Source: Paragonimus westermani
Taxonomy: Eukaryota; Platyhelminthes; Trematoda; Plagiorchiida; Troglotrematidae
Assembly (NCBI GenBank): GCA_008508345.1
Contig: QNGE01000761.1
Location: forward strand, 50,133-114,132
Direction: 5' to 3'
Length of the DNA: 64,000 nt
Under the pieces are notes generated by a model. It ran no database searches. It was not told the DNA's origin and was given only the letters and a program-made list of their open reading frames with translations. Positions 9,851 through 22,917 of the stretch are shown here, piece by piece (positions within the stretch are counted from its first letter, which is position 1; each line of letters begins with the position of its first letter). A program made the position numbers and the translations under genes.

Positions 9851-12289
9851 ATGACTACGCTGGAAATTTTTACGAGGTACCCACATACCTTGCACTAATC
9901 TTGCTAGTATTCTGCTTATCACAGTCATCACAAGCCACATAAGTAAAAACCGGACCAATACTGTCCAGCTGTCATGTTACCGACAGGTTTTCCTCTTAGC
10001 TACGGCCCGGCAACGATAATTCGTTTGGACCTGATATCTTCAGGAGGCTGAACCAGTGTGAGTGACGTGTGATTCAACATAACCAAACATAAACACAAAC
10101 ACGGTTTTCTGTAACCGTTTCCGATTACCTCATTACGGAGCTCGAGCAAATTGCGGTAATTAAAGGAAGGGACTCACAGAAGGTATTCACAAGTAATCGG
10201 GAAGATAGCCACAATACTCCAACTTACCAATGCCCAAGAAGCAAGGTTGTTATGAATTCGCCTTGGACTGTTGAAGCCCTGTTAGAGCTGCGACGATGTC
10301 CGCAGTACAACGGAGCTAGAAAATTAGGTGAAAGGTCCGTGTATTATGGCCAGGCGACTGCGCAAGCAGAAAGGAGAGCAGACTGTCGTGCACAAATTCT
10401 GTATTGTGTCGTAAGGTCAATTCAACCACTTTGAACAACGCGCTAAAAGTGATTCAGAAGCGTTGTCGTACAAAAATGAAGCAAGAGCTTTGTTGTGTAG
10501 GCATTAAGCTTCGTTAGTTAGCAAAATTAAGAGAAAGTGCACAACCACACACCTCCGATAGAAATAACCAGTGCTAACCCCAGAGTCCACAAACAAGCTA
10601 ACCGGTCTGCAAATTGTCCGATTGACTAGTTTCGCAGCTACGAGCTTGAATAAGCATTGTGGGTACTCTTTCTAGAGCTTATATTCCCGTACCAGCGGCG
10701 GAAGATTCTGAGTTTACAGCCAGTGGACTGAAGAGCAATGCTAATAAACAGAAGGGTGGAGGTGGAAGAAGTGTAACCGGAAGCAATGAAGAAAGTAAAG
10801 TCTGACTGGTTTCAGAAAAAATGTTTAGGAACGAGACAAATGAAGACTGCATGTAGAAATCGCAGTACATTTCAACCCGTAAGCATTTTGTCCCAAACAC
10901 AGGGGAGCGTTTGCAAGGCACAAAAAATCGCAATCCACTGCGCCCTTGCCTTCCCGTTAAACACAAGTGAATTAGGATACTCAAAATCTCAGCCATAATT
11001 AGTCTGAGTAAAGCTCAGGTTGCCCGACTTCCTCGGAAGAATAAACAATGAGTGTAACTTCACCAGGCCTTTTGCTGATGTACAAATCATGGAAAGCAAT
11101 AAACTTGTTGACAGATCTCTCAGTTGCTGGTTAGTGGTGACAATAGTGAGTCTCAAATGGAGCAGTTATTTTCATTGGAGAAGCTTCAGTCTACCATTGT
11201 TCATGTACAAGCTGCTACAGACGGAATTATGACGAAACCGGCGCCAACCAATTATAGACGGCGATTAGCTCTTGTTGCTTACGTATCTGCTTCAAACAGC
11301 CGAGTTGCCACATGCAAGGTAGTGGAAAAACAGTAACACACTGGCCAATCAAAACGTGATAACGCCTGTCACTTAATATCATTCGTAAATACTGTTGTTA
11401 TTCTATAAAATAAGGTGCTGATTTTCCAATAAACTGGGATTGCCTAGTGCCTCTCAGATTCCTGTTCTGGTTTTTCTTCGATTGGGTAGGTCAGTACGTG
11501 AAAAGTGGCACTCATAATTTGAAACGGGGTGGCTGAAGATGAATATAGGAATGCGAAGACTACAGTTATTTATAAGTGAAGTACAAGTCATATCAACCAT
11601 AATCTCCCACTTGCCAGTACTCATAATATCTTTGAAATAATATCTTTCAAACTTGTGAAGTCCAAATCGTGGGGTTGTCGAGTGGAAACAACAATACAAT
11701 TACCTCACTAATCGTGAAATTTCTTATTACATGTTCTACGTGTGGATATGAAATAGACGAAAAAGCTACATCTTATTGAATTCCTTCGCAATCAGTTAAA
11801 ATATGGGGTCCACGTTGTTTTTACTCACTAGGATTTTTCATCATAAAAACAAGTTTCATATGAGAATCCTGCTCATCTCGGTTGTGGCCGATCATTTCAC
11901 AATTTTGATCATTAATGCCAGTGCAGCCTGTTTCTGATAATTCAAAACATATCTCAAGTCTAATGCCGGCTGACTTTCTATCCTTATTTTTTAAAGTATT
12001 TACTATTGGAGAATTGATTGGTGCTACTTGGGACCACGTTAACTCTAGGCTGGCATTCAAATGACATTGAGGTGACTCAAAATTGCCGCTGACATTTGTA
12101 ACTCACTGTGTTCATCACACATAAAGTACACGATGTGGCTTCAGTGGATCTCAGTGGAAATTCAATTCAAAATGACATTATATTGGACCCATATACTGGA
12201 TACAAGCACATATTCTATGCTAGGATGTGCGTATGTCAAGGCAAACGTAAATGACCACCGAATGAAAAAATACAGAATCAGCATGCCTA
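9851..12289. other. Unassigned sequence
   Basis: Short open frames on both strands (the longest about 105 codons at 10679-10996, minus) with no recognisable motif. Nothing else seen. Confidence 0.3.
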
Positions 12290-12720
12290 AACGCTACAAG
12301 CGCTTTGTCAGCTGTGTTACGGAGCCAGTCCCGGAGCTCGCAACTGCGCAATTGGACTCAGCCACACAATTGTCCAAATGTCTCATACGGACCCCACCAA
12401 ATGGTCTGGGGATCGAATACCCTGGACATGATCCCACAAGCGGTTCGTGCTGAAACTCACCAATTTCACTGTTGACTATTGAAACTGTATTAGTAATAGG
12501 TACTTTGACAGACTTTTTAAAACAGAAGACTGCGCTTTGGCTGGATTCGAACCAGTAAGAGTGATCACTTGGTGCATTCCATATGAGGCCGTTGAACAAA
12601 TGGGGGACTGGGTCCAGACGTGGGGAGTTTGAGCCCTCGCCAAGGCTTTGTAATTCATCTGATAGGGAGCTTACTGCGGTTGGGCGTCTCATTTCTGTCT
12701 CTGGTTCGGATCCAACGAAA
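12290..12720 (-). repeat. Possible tRNA-related repeat
   Basis: On the minus strand GGTTCGAATCCAGCC (about 12540-12554) is a perfect polymerase III B-box and TGTTCAACGG about 40 bases upstream is a poor A-box. A second B-box-like word, GGTATTCGATCCCC, lies near 12410-12425 on the same strand. No other copy was found in the window, so the SINE interpretation is tentative. Confidence 0.3.
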
Positions 12721-13154
12721 ACCCAGGTTTATGCATCTGGGTTTATTTTAAATGAACAGACATGCAAAATTGTATAAAGTAGCTGAACGTTACGGTAAGT
12801 TCGTAGGTAAGAATAAAGAATATCATCTATCAATTTGTCCGTTCGTGTCAGGTGTGAGAGCAGAGTTGAAATACGCACGCTCAACTCATGAAGCGATCAG
12901 ATTTAAGCATCGGGCGATTAAGTGGCAAAGTAGACCTAGTAGAAGATCATTGACATTCATTTTCGGCCACTTTCTTTTTGCTGGCAATTTGATTTCATGG
13001 TCGATTTTTGAAAGATACAGGAAGAGAGAACGACAGGAAGCTCGGGTTTCTGAGTCATACACTAACCAATCCAGATTTGGTGGTTTGGAGTATTTGTCGC
13101 CAATTTTCACGAGCAACGACAACTGCACAACGGAGATATATATATTTTCAAGTT
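12721..13154. other. Unassigned sequence
   Basis: A 134-codon frame (12752-13156, +) is open but shows no family resemblance. Its end runs into the SINE that follows. Confidence 0.25.
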
Positions 13155-13395
13155 GACCATCACTCACATTTGATTGCAGCCTTCGCATTCAGATAGATTT
13201 TCCAGACAGCCTCTTTCGAAAAGGAGCACTAGACTCGAGTTTCGCTCTCATTAGAGCTCGTCAGTAGTGCATATCCTTGCCACGGCCGGGATTTGAACTC
13301 CGGCCATTCCAATCATGAGGCAACCGTGTTAACCACTGCGCCATTGACCTGACATCAGGCACGACCGAATTATCACATGTGAACGCTCAACCACT
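13155..13395 (-). mobile_element. tRNA-derived SINE, family 1
   Basis: On the minus strand the head carries an A-box (TGGCGCAGTGGTTAAC, about 13328-13343) and a B-box (GGAGTTCAAATCCCGGC, about 13284-13300) at tRNA spacing, followed by a body of about 130 bp. The same roughly 240-bp sequence recurs at 58073-58315 in the same orientation with clear but imperfect identity. Two copies of a tRNA-headed unit support a polymerase III SINE rather than a tRNA gene. The expected acceptor-stem pairing of a functional tRNA is absent. Confidence 0.8.
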
Positions 13396-16300
13396 CTCGC
13401 CTGTGAGCAATGATCAGGTTGCCCGATCGTCTCGAGAGGAGGTATATATCCTTAGTAATAAACTGAAACATATTATTAGCAAGAAACACGAAAAGTTCTC
13501 ACAGTCTCCTGTAGACCAGCTGACCAAATGCTGCAGAAAGCTGTTGCAAACTTCCGGAAGAACAGCACATCTTGTGTTTAATGATGGAATTTTATAACCC
13601 AGGAGTTTGGTCAGTAAATGGAAGGAAGCTATGCTCTAAGTTCTCAGAATTATCACTATTTTGTGCCTGAACGATGTTATATCACAATCGGTTCGGTGTA
13701 GACCGTAAATAGCTGCCCTAGACGCAAAACGTTTCGTGCTGAACGATTCGTTCCACACCTAATGGCAGGCGATCATCTAAGTGAACTGAAGAAAACTTTC
13801 CAAAGTTGGGTTAAGCAAATTTATATGAATTAAGAGGAAACTGGCCGAGTTTGTCAAGAGATCCACTTTACGGTATTTCTCTAGCCAATGAAGCACGAAT
13901 TGCTTAATTCCAGGCTGACCATCACTAACAACTGACTACTGCTGTTGCATTTCTGTGGGCTGTTTAACCAGCATCTGCTGAAGAGATGCACTTGACCCCA
14001 GTTCACTTAGGGCCCGAACATTTAAGGATACTCAAGTCTAATGCTTCTTTGACGAGGTTTCCTAGAGAAAATTCTATCTGGATGATAAAGTGATGGACAT
14101 ATTTACGTGATGCTTGTTGAATCATCAGAAGAGTCGAATTATGTGTTTTAGTAGACTAGTTGACCAGGTTTGCGAACGAATATAATGGCGAAGCGTAAAC
14201 ACGTGATAATTCCTCCAGTGATCTTGGGGCAGTAAGACAAATTATGCTTTATTTTTACCCAGATAAATAAACATGAAACGTTACGGTAGGAAACGGATAT
14301 AAGTAGCAAACTCAGGTACATTTCAATTGCTTACTGCCGATTTAGGTTTTATGGAATTCTGCTAAATGTACCACGTTTGCTGATAAGAACGGATAGTGCC
14401 AAACGATGAGCCATGTGAAATTCAGAGATAAAAGTATACTACTATGATCATTTGCTCAGAGTATAGGTTAAACGTGAAATTGGACTTCACATGGTTCAAC
14501 TTGAAACTACTCATCAGTAACTCGATTGTCTACAGGAATTTAATGGCGTGCACATCGGAGCGCACCTTGACTTCGCAATGTCCACATATTCTGTAGCTAC
14601 AAGCATTATGCAGTCAAGAACGTTTTGATACGAGGTTTACTGTCCGGATCAGTGATGGTTCACTACCTACAGTCACGAGTACGGTACGCTTTCTGGCCAA
14701 GGAATATATTATACATGCTGCAAATAACCAACACTCCGTGTATTTATGGTTGTTGGTCAGGTTCAGTTTACACGTTAAACGTAAATGTTCTCCAAAACTG
14801 ATAATCTATTCTGAGCTGCTCACCAACAGTTTACCGTAGTCGGTGTAGACCAGTTTGTCGTGAAACATGAAAAAGTCCAACTTAGATTTTTATCTGAATT
14901 GCGTCCAGATGTATCAAAATTTATTACAGCCCGTTTAAAAACTATAGTGACAGCAAAACAATGACCTTAGCTTACTGCGTGAAAGATGTTAAAGTATATG
15001 ATAAATCTTGCGAACACTCACCATTCTTCCGATGCTGAGTAGAACGTAGAACCTGAGTTGAATTAGGATCGGTCACGAACATTCAAACAACATTTGAGAA
15101 AAGCAATCGTTTACCCACAGAATAACGCAAATTGAATGCAGAGCTTAATTCTCATGCACATGAGGCCAACTTTTAGTTTGTTATGAATAAACTTCCAACA
15201 CGCCAGCAGAATACAAAGTAAGTTTTCATTGCTTTTATTATCTTCGGGGTCTTCAGTTCACGGACGACGTGTTCCCAAATATGCATTGCTTGTAAACGCC
15301 TCTGCTGCGTAAGTTTTACATTCGTTACTTCGTTCCAGGTTCTCTTTTGGAAACAAACAACTAGGTTTGTACTCGTTGCCAGAGGACCCAAAATCCATAT
15401 TTGATTTGCGGTTAACCTAGAAGTTATTGACATTGGAGTAACCTATGGGAGGCCAACAGTCTGACAGATCACTTGCTTGAAAGTGTGTTGGTGGTCCGGT
15501 TTGTGTGTCCATTCCTATTCTATGTGAAATACTACGTGTTTCACTCTGGTCGATCCATTGTTATCTTACGAATCGTCACCAACTTCAGATTCGTTTAAAT
15601 TCATAGACTCGATAAGTTTTCAGGCATGTTTATGCACAACTACAGATGATGCTTTTGACATTCCAGGCCAGTCATCTACAAATCCGTGATGATTATTGAT
15701 TCCTTGCTTGCTGTTTCATCACAGAAATCTTCTGACGATGAAGAATATGCGCTCGCCTGACGACCACGGCCTCAGTGACCGAGACATCAAAATCAATTTT
15801 ACAGTTCGTCTATAATAGTGTGCTTAAATTAACTTTCATATGCTTATTTAGACTGACGAGCACTGTGAGCAGTGTCGGTCTACCTACTGGCTGACTGACA
15901 CTTACAACAACCCCCAACTTTGAGTGACGAAACATTGTACTGAGACTTAAAATAACCTCGATAACCTTGTATAACCTCCTGTATAATGTAACATTTCATT
16001 ATTTCTCTAACACCTCTTATGGTTGGATGCTTGGGAATCCGACTGAGCAGTCATTTTTGCATTCTTCACCGTCTCTTCTACCGTCACCGCTTTTTCTGTT
16101 ATCCAGATAACTAGTGTTTCAGGAATAGCCGCTTCAGAAGTACCGAGTTCATAGAGGTTGGTTTCCGATTCACTGTAGGACGAGGCTTAAATTCACTTAC
16201 ATACGTTGCAAAGTAAAGCTTAAATTTTTCAATACAATCAACCCTGCTTCAACTCCGTCGTCCAGATATCGTTATCATCTGGCCTGTTGTATAAGGATTG

Positions 16301-17399
16301 AACCTGATAATGGGACATGCACTAACCGGCTGCGAAACAGGCCAGAAATTTGGCTCCTGAAGCTTAGTCCGGAAGAATATTGCGATCCGCAGCTTAAAAT
16401 GAGTGCTGAGTAAACAAAAGAGAAGCTTTGAGGTGAACCATTTTGATCCTTCAAACGAAGTGACAAAAAACTTCACCAAGGTGATCTGAACTCGAATCCG
16501 CTTCACACATGGGATTTCACTCTCTCTACACCAGACTAAGTGGCCACTACCTCTCAGGCGTTCGTTTGCGCATTTGAATCTCTTACCCTGGGAAGCGTTA
16601 TGTAGCACGTCCCTGGCACCACCCCGCATAAGTGACTACCTCGGCCGGTTAATACAGCTGTATGGATGTCTATGAATCTGATCTGATTTCTACGTTAAGT
16701 TCTGCTGGGGATATTGTGCCATATGTTGCAAAACCCTTTTCATAGCTATATCGCACCAACTGACACATTTCCACCACTTCCGTTGATCGTGATTTTATTA
16801 GTACCACAATCGCTTGGTTTAACCCACAGTCTGGTTAGGGTGAATAAAACAAGATAGTCGAGTGCGCAACGTGATGTACTTTATTTGGGAGCATATCTAC
16901 AATTAATAGGCGAACAATTCATGAAAGTGAGCCGCAATGTGATGAGTGGACACAGCAACTTCACCAGTTGCGTATCGGAATCGATAGTCAAATTTGCAAT
17001 GTGTGGTACTGACAGAAAATTTTTTATAATCCTAACAAGGGCAAGTAAAATGAATACCTTCCAGTAGGGCCAGAAAATGAGGAGGGAGATTTCATAGGAA
17101 GAGACTGGGGTTAACTGAACTAGATTTGACTAACAAGTCTATCCCCAATGCTTAGGATTTTCCTCGGCAGTTTGAGTACGGGTAAGCACGTCAGGCGTAA
17201 CGCACGGAAGTGGTTCAGATGCACTACCGGACATAGGCGTTATGTAGGTGCATTACAGAGCCAGGTTCAACGGTAATGATGAATAGTGCACAAATCTAGT
17301 GGCTTATTTCAAGTATGTTCAGTCCAAAGTGTCCTCTTGTGGCTTTTGGATGCACCTGTAGATAGTAAGGAATGAATAGTCCACCACAAAATGGGGAAT
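13396..17399. other. Unassigned sequence
   Basis: No long or motif-bearing frame. A 126-codon minus frame at 16249-16629 is unrecognised. Near 15763-15795 the + strand reads CTGACGA ... GAGACATC, a degenerate hammerhead-like arrangement. A few bases near 13920 resemble the edge of SINE family 1. Confidence 0.3.
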
Positions 17400-18270
17400 C
17401 CACGCGGTGTTTTGGTTTATGTGGAGGGGGTTTGCTTGGTCACCCCAAACTGTTGTTCTGTCTAACTTACTAATGATGGCAGAATCGATGGTCATGGATG
17501 AAAAGTTGCTGGGTCGGTTGAATAAGATGAAAGTCTTGAAGGTACCGGACTCAGATGACATTAATCTGACAAGTGTGGGACCACTTGCGGATGTCTTAGG
17601 TGTCGCATTAGCTGGTAGACTCAGCAAATCGTTAAGTGAAACTAAGCTTCGCTGACCCATGCAGTTGGTAGTGCAGCGGTGGCCTCGAAATATAGACATG
17701 TAATTCATACGTCAGTTATATTATATGTGCCGGAAAGGAGCATAAGGAACAAGAACGCGCATTATGCCATGAACTGAAACGTCAATAGCCCAGAAATACT
17801 GCTTCGTAAACGGGTGATTTCGCCTTTTGAGCATATTGGTTTTCTTAGATGAAGTCACTCTACAGTTAGGAAACAGACAGTATGTCAGTATGTGTTACTT
17901 AGACTTCAAGTGGGTTTCGAATTCAGCAAACCATAGATTTTTAGCGTTGAACCTAGGAACTCTAATATATCCCTGTGAGCCTCGGAAATGATGTAAGGGT
18001 TTCTACCGGATAAAAGGTTCTGTATGCAGCCGGAAGAATCCAAGTCACACATTGTGCACGTCATCCGTAACGTTCCACTGGGGTAAGGGTCGAGTCCCCT
18101 AATGCTTCTCCTATGGAATACAAATATGGAGAAAAGGATCAGCTGCAATTGCTGCCTGTACATGGATGATATGAAACTTTTGAATGTCCAACCGCATCTA
18201 TTATGAAGCGAAACCTTGATGTAGTTCTCCAGCAGACTGTTGACCTGGAACTGTTCTAATCCCGCTCGTT
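17400..18270 (+). mobile_element. CR1/Jockey-like LINE, copy G (RT remnant)
   Basis: RT blocks occur in order but in changing frames: LLGRLNKMK and SVGPLADVLGVALAGRLSKS (about 17500-17640), the segment that leads into the RT palm in CR1-type elements; LDFKWVSNSANHRFLAL (about 17899-17950), a decayed motif A (normally DFSKAFDxVNH); VPLG.GSSPLMLL (about 18070-18110), equal to the GVPQGSVLGPLLF block; and CLYMDDMKLL (about 18156-18185) with the catalytic box at 18159-18170. The box is YMDD where LINEs of this group usually have YADD. No endonuclease or 3' tail was identified. Confidence 0.7.
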
Positions 18271-19734
18271 AAACAGACGGCAGGTAATGAACTTGTCAAG
18301 GTTTGGTGAAAGTCTCGACGCAGTAGAAGTAGGAGAATGAGATACAGTTGCTTCATTTCGAAATACAAGTTCCCTTACAGACAGTAACAAGTAAAGTAGC
18401 TTGTAGGCGATACGAATCAGTTCTGTGCCAATCTTGTTTATCAGGTGTCCATGTCTGTTGGTAACCCAAAAGGCAAATCGGGTGATTTATCAGCAGAAAA
18501 AGACAGTATCACCAAGTAGTCGTACTATATTTGTGCACTTGTAGAACGCTTATGAAAGACCAAAACATGTGTACAGCCTTGGCGCCCTTATTTGGTTAGG
18601 GGTTTCAAGACCACAGAGCAGATGCAACAGAAAGTTGCAAAATTCTCTACGGAAAAAGTCCACGGAAGTCAAAAATCGCCTTGAGTATTTTGGGAGGTGA
18701 ATATTCGGCATTTACGCAACCACAACTTCAGTTGAGAAAATATTACATAAAACCTGTAATTCCCGTTCACGCTCCATTAATTGCACAATTTTCCGGATTG
18801 ACAGTAAGACGTGCTAACTAAGGGAAACAGAGGAACCATAGGAAAATGTGCGCGCATATATAAAAATTTGAAACGAAACATAATTTAGATGCGCAGTTAC
18901 GGTTAAAAAGTTCACAATAAACAGGATGGTCGAAATCGAAAGAAAAACATCTGTGAAGCAAGCGAATTGCACACTGAGGCTATGACGATTCATGCAGCTC
19001 GACCTATCGTCCACATTAGTTCTGATCGTGTTTGATAATCCGAGCACAACACGATTGCCGAAGGCAATTTCAACATCACGCCTCTTCAATTTCAAAACCT
19101 CTCCGACACCCCTTTGCTTTACCGAATCATTGGGCACCCCTAAACTGACTGTATGTTTTGCATTGTCGTTCTGAATGTTGAACTTTTACTGAGAGAAATG
19201 TATTCTTCCTTATTTGTCTTAGCGCATTAGGGTCTTCGGAGTTGACTGATGCGAGAAGCGGAACACTAAACGACCGCCAACCCTAAGTATTCTGGACTGA
19301 ACCGAAACCTACCAAACTGAACTGAAATAGTGTTTTGTTTCATCATAACTGACATCTTCCAGGAAATAACATGCAGCTATTTCTTAAAATGGGAACGTAT
19401 TTTGCACTGACTATTTTTAGGTCGTTAGTAAAATTACCGTGCTAAAGTGATAGCAGTTAGTGAGATATAACTCGTACAAGGCAACCCATTTTGCCTCAGG
19501 GATTGGTGGACTAGGGCGTGCAGACCAAACTTTGTCCATCGGTGCATCCATGCCATGAGCGTGCAAGCATCCGACAATACGTTTCCTCGTTCGGAGGCGT
19601 GATGCAAACAGCAGATTGTTAAATTCCTGGAAGATTTGGTGGATTTTATACTACAGAGTGGGTTAGCGGCATAAGTGAATCTAAATATGAATTTTCACAG
19701 CTTCTGGCGTAATTTCGTAGCTCATCTAGCAGAA
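18271..19734. other. Unassigned sequence
   Basis: Possibly the rest of LINE G at first, then a 107-codon minus frame (18814-19137) that I do not recognise. Nothing else seen. Confidence 0.3.
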
Positions 19735-19830
19735 CGCTACCTCACCCGAGCGAACTGTTCCAGTTGTAGAATCATATCCGGTAGGAATCTAGATTTTTCG
19801 CAATTAGTTGTGTTCCGGATTATCAGGTCT
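19735..19830 (+). repeat. Possible SINE family 2 fragment
   Basis: GAATCTAGATTTTTCGCAA near 19785 resembles the segment after the B-box in the family 2 copies at 29440-29560 and 57135-57290. The A-box side is barely recognisable. Confidence 0.25.
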
Positions 19831-20949
19831 CTCGAGTGACTTATCAGTAATGCAATTCAGGTATCCTCACTGTTAACTCAAGTAACCGGGTTGGGCAACT
19901 ACGATTTGGAGCAGAAGGAGACCGAAATGTGAATTCTGGCTGCTGTGCTTACTGCTGCGCCACTTGGCAAAAGCAAATTCTCACACCCAGTTACTCAACC
20001 GCTTTCTCTTCTGAATACGGTTCAAGTTGTCTGATCTTCCTCGCAGTAGAAGCATGTACTACGTGTTACATTCAATCGATAACCGCGCGCTTAAGGATCC
20101 TGGGCAAATTCGAAACATCCTAAGTAATTGAATCTGCTTATTAATACTTTTATTACTCATCAGATTACTCATCGGCAATCCAAGATACTGCTCAGTAAGG
20201 TTGATGGAAGTGCTGCCAAAGTTCGGGTCTCAGCCATGTCAAGTATATGGACAGCTGATGCGATTCACCTTGAGCAAAACTCAAGTGTGGTATTCTTTCT
20301 AAACATATTGGCTGCAAGGTCTAACTGAATGCCAAAACCATCAAGACTCTGATATCCTTAATGTAAACGACAACCTAAGTTTGCTTACAAAACGGGCAAG
20401 CGTGAGCCGCGTACATTCTAAAACTTGCCGGACCGCGTCACAAGCACTAAATCACCTAAAATTATTACGTTTGTTTATACTTATCTCATAAACTCTTGGT
20501 AAACTGGTAAAACGAGAACATGTATTAAGGAAGTATGAGCAGTGGCCTTCCTAAAATCCAAGGATAACCGATCGGATATAAACGGGTTGGGATTTTAAGC
20601 GGTTTCGTTTTGAATCATTCATTTTTCCGGTAACTTTTAAGGAGTCATCACCTATCAGCGCAGTCCGTCCATTAACGTGATTGACCTAAAGCTGCTCAAA
20701 CAGAAAGATACAGTTTCCAGATGCGAATAACGGCTTCCGTAATAACCCTCAAAGCTGAGTGAGATAAAGTGGGCTTAAGAGGTTAAACGTACTCATTTTG
20801 CGAACTACCAACTTCCTGGAATTTTTAGGAGGTTTACGCGTATCAGAGAAGCTACGGACTGTCTGTCTGCGTGCAGTTTACCGCTGATCTTTTTTCAAAC
20901 AACGTCTATTTAACAATCCTTTCCATGTCAGTGTTCACTGCATGACTGC
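19831..20949. other. Unassigned sequence
   Basis: May contain earlier parts of the Gypsy element whose integrase end follows, but I see no motif that shows it. Confidence 0.3.
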
Positions 20950-21530
20950 TAACCCGTATGTTTGAGCCAATCCGAGTGTAATTGGAAAGGCGATTCAGAC
21001 ACGCACGGGCCTGCTCGGATCTATCGGTCCTTGACCCACGAAAAAGCCATACATTCGGGTATTGCGCCGGATGAACTATCAATGACCTTGACCTTAAGCA
21101 AGACACGGACTCTAGTAAGTTATTTGCCTCTATGGCTCAACATCAAGTCAGCTGGTCTCCGATCCAGACAGATATATTGCATGTCGAATGAAGGAATAGA
21201 TGGTCGGATGCGTTTGTACTCATGGGACGGGCCAATGGTGAGGGATTTGTCCTGCATACATCGGTCTTACAAGCCACGATGCAAACTGGATGCAGTATAT
21301 GTCTTCTCCTACCCACAAAGCTACGATGTTTAACTGAGAAAAGTAAACGAAGCTTCCAATCACCCCGGAAACACACGTACCATTGGTATCAAAAAGACAC
21401 AATAAAGGTACACAGAACTCCCGTCTTTAAGCAACAGCCGTTGTCTCCAGAACCCACAAGGCCGGAAACAGTAAATGATACAACAAGCCAGAGCGTTTGC
21501 AGTCCCCATTTAAGGGTTGCGGGGTAGTCT
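20950..21530 (+). mobile_element. Gypsy integrase C-terminal remnant
   Basis: The + frame at 20962-21333 reads AIHSGIAPDELSMTLTLSKT, which corresponds to the integrase block TPHxTTGxSPAELLxGRxLRT of Ty3/Gypsy elements. It is followed by GRMRLYSWDGPMVRDL, the region FxxGDxVxVRDY. The overlapping frame at 21222-21527 ends PLSPEPTRPETVNDTTSQ, like the proline- and serine-rich tail before the RRSxRxRxPP end of these polyproteins. The copy is frameshifted; no catalytic core or LTR was found. Confidence 0.55.
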
Positions 21531-22917
21531 CTATGATGATTCAGAGCAAGAGAAGGTAAATCCTCAAGTTTGCTGGATTTTTGGCTGTGTACTCTAAAGC
21601 AGTTTGCATTGGAGCTGTGGTCAATATGATGACAAGCACTCCCACGTCTTCCTTTTTCCTTTCAGGTTATTTAGTCCCTTAAGAAACTGCTTCCGCTCCG
21701 TGCAACTTTGCCTCGCTTTCTAAACTTAATTACGTGTAATGAGGCTGTATGTACTACTGCCCAGGAGAGCACCACGTGTTTTTCGTTTTCTTATTGTGTT
21801 ATTGAAGTTTAGTAAGGAGACGAACAGTTTTAAGGCTCGCTTTGTTGTGGAATACTGCCGTTGACTCTGGTGAGATCAGAAAGGATTTAGTCATAAACTG
21901 ACCGGATGGTGTTGGGCGCTTTCACTAGAGCAGTTCTTGTCACTAATTCTTCTCTGACTTTATTGGTGAGTGAAATAAAGTAGATAATACAAGTGGTTTC
22001 TTCAGAGACGATCCAACGACCCGTCATTCTATCGGACTTGAGAAACAACATTAGTACAAATTCGGGTGAAACAATAAAGTTGATGATGTTCTGAGAACGT
22101 TCAGGCAAATCTCCCTCCAAACTACCTGTGAATCCCATTCCACCATTCACTGATTGTCCGATGACACCAGCAGACACGTCCTGAAACTGACAGTGGTACC
22201 TTAGTTGCTCCGGTCAGACGTTACGCGTAGAACAGATCGCACTTCAAGAAAATATCTTTCCGTTTCAAAACAAATAGAGTAAGTCAACAAAACGGAGCGT
22301 GTATGATATATTCGAGTCAATTTCAACCACCTTTCCCTACACACATTTACCGCATCAGTCCCGAAACTTTGAAAGCAAGGTATACACTACATCTTCAGTA
22401 ATGGTGGCATAAACCGGACTGTGAGATTATGTTAAAGAAAGAACATTTACAAACTGCGAAGAATACAAAATTCCTACTTACACGATAAAGCTGTATCGCC
22501 GGAAACGGTTCAGTACATGTTGGACACAAATCCACTTGGATCTCTTAGCCAACTGGAGTGTCAACGGAAATTTTTATTTTGGATATTCATTCTAAAATGG
22601 GTTGACGCGTAAACCATTTAACGGCAACGATGGCTGGCGCAATTAGCAAACTGTGCAGGCACTTTATCCTAGATATACCAGTGCCAACAACGATAATTTT
22701 GCGTACACCAGCGCTGAGCTTACAGATGTAACCAACAAGAACGGGATCAGCCAATCATTATACTGCTTCAAGAGAACCATAGGAACAAGCTGTGTAGCCA
22801 GTGAATATAATACCAACAAAAACAGCTAGGTGGACCCCGGAAGACAAACAAACAGCATGTTTGTTGATACGCTGTCAAGGAAAATGAAATTAGAGATCCT
22901 GTAGAATTGACGGTTGA
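21531..22917. other. Unassigned sequence
   Basis: The first 300 bases could be the LTR of the Gypsy remnant before it, but there is no second copy to compare. No other feature seen. Confidence 0.3.

Noticed and set aside
13155..13395. A functional tRNA gene at the A/B-box pair
   Set aside because: No acceptor or D-stem pairing, and the unit recurs with a long non-tRNA body; it is a SINE.
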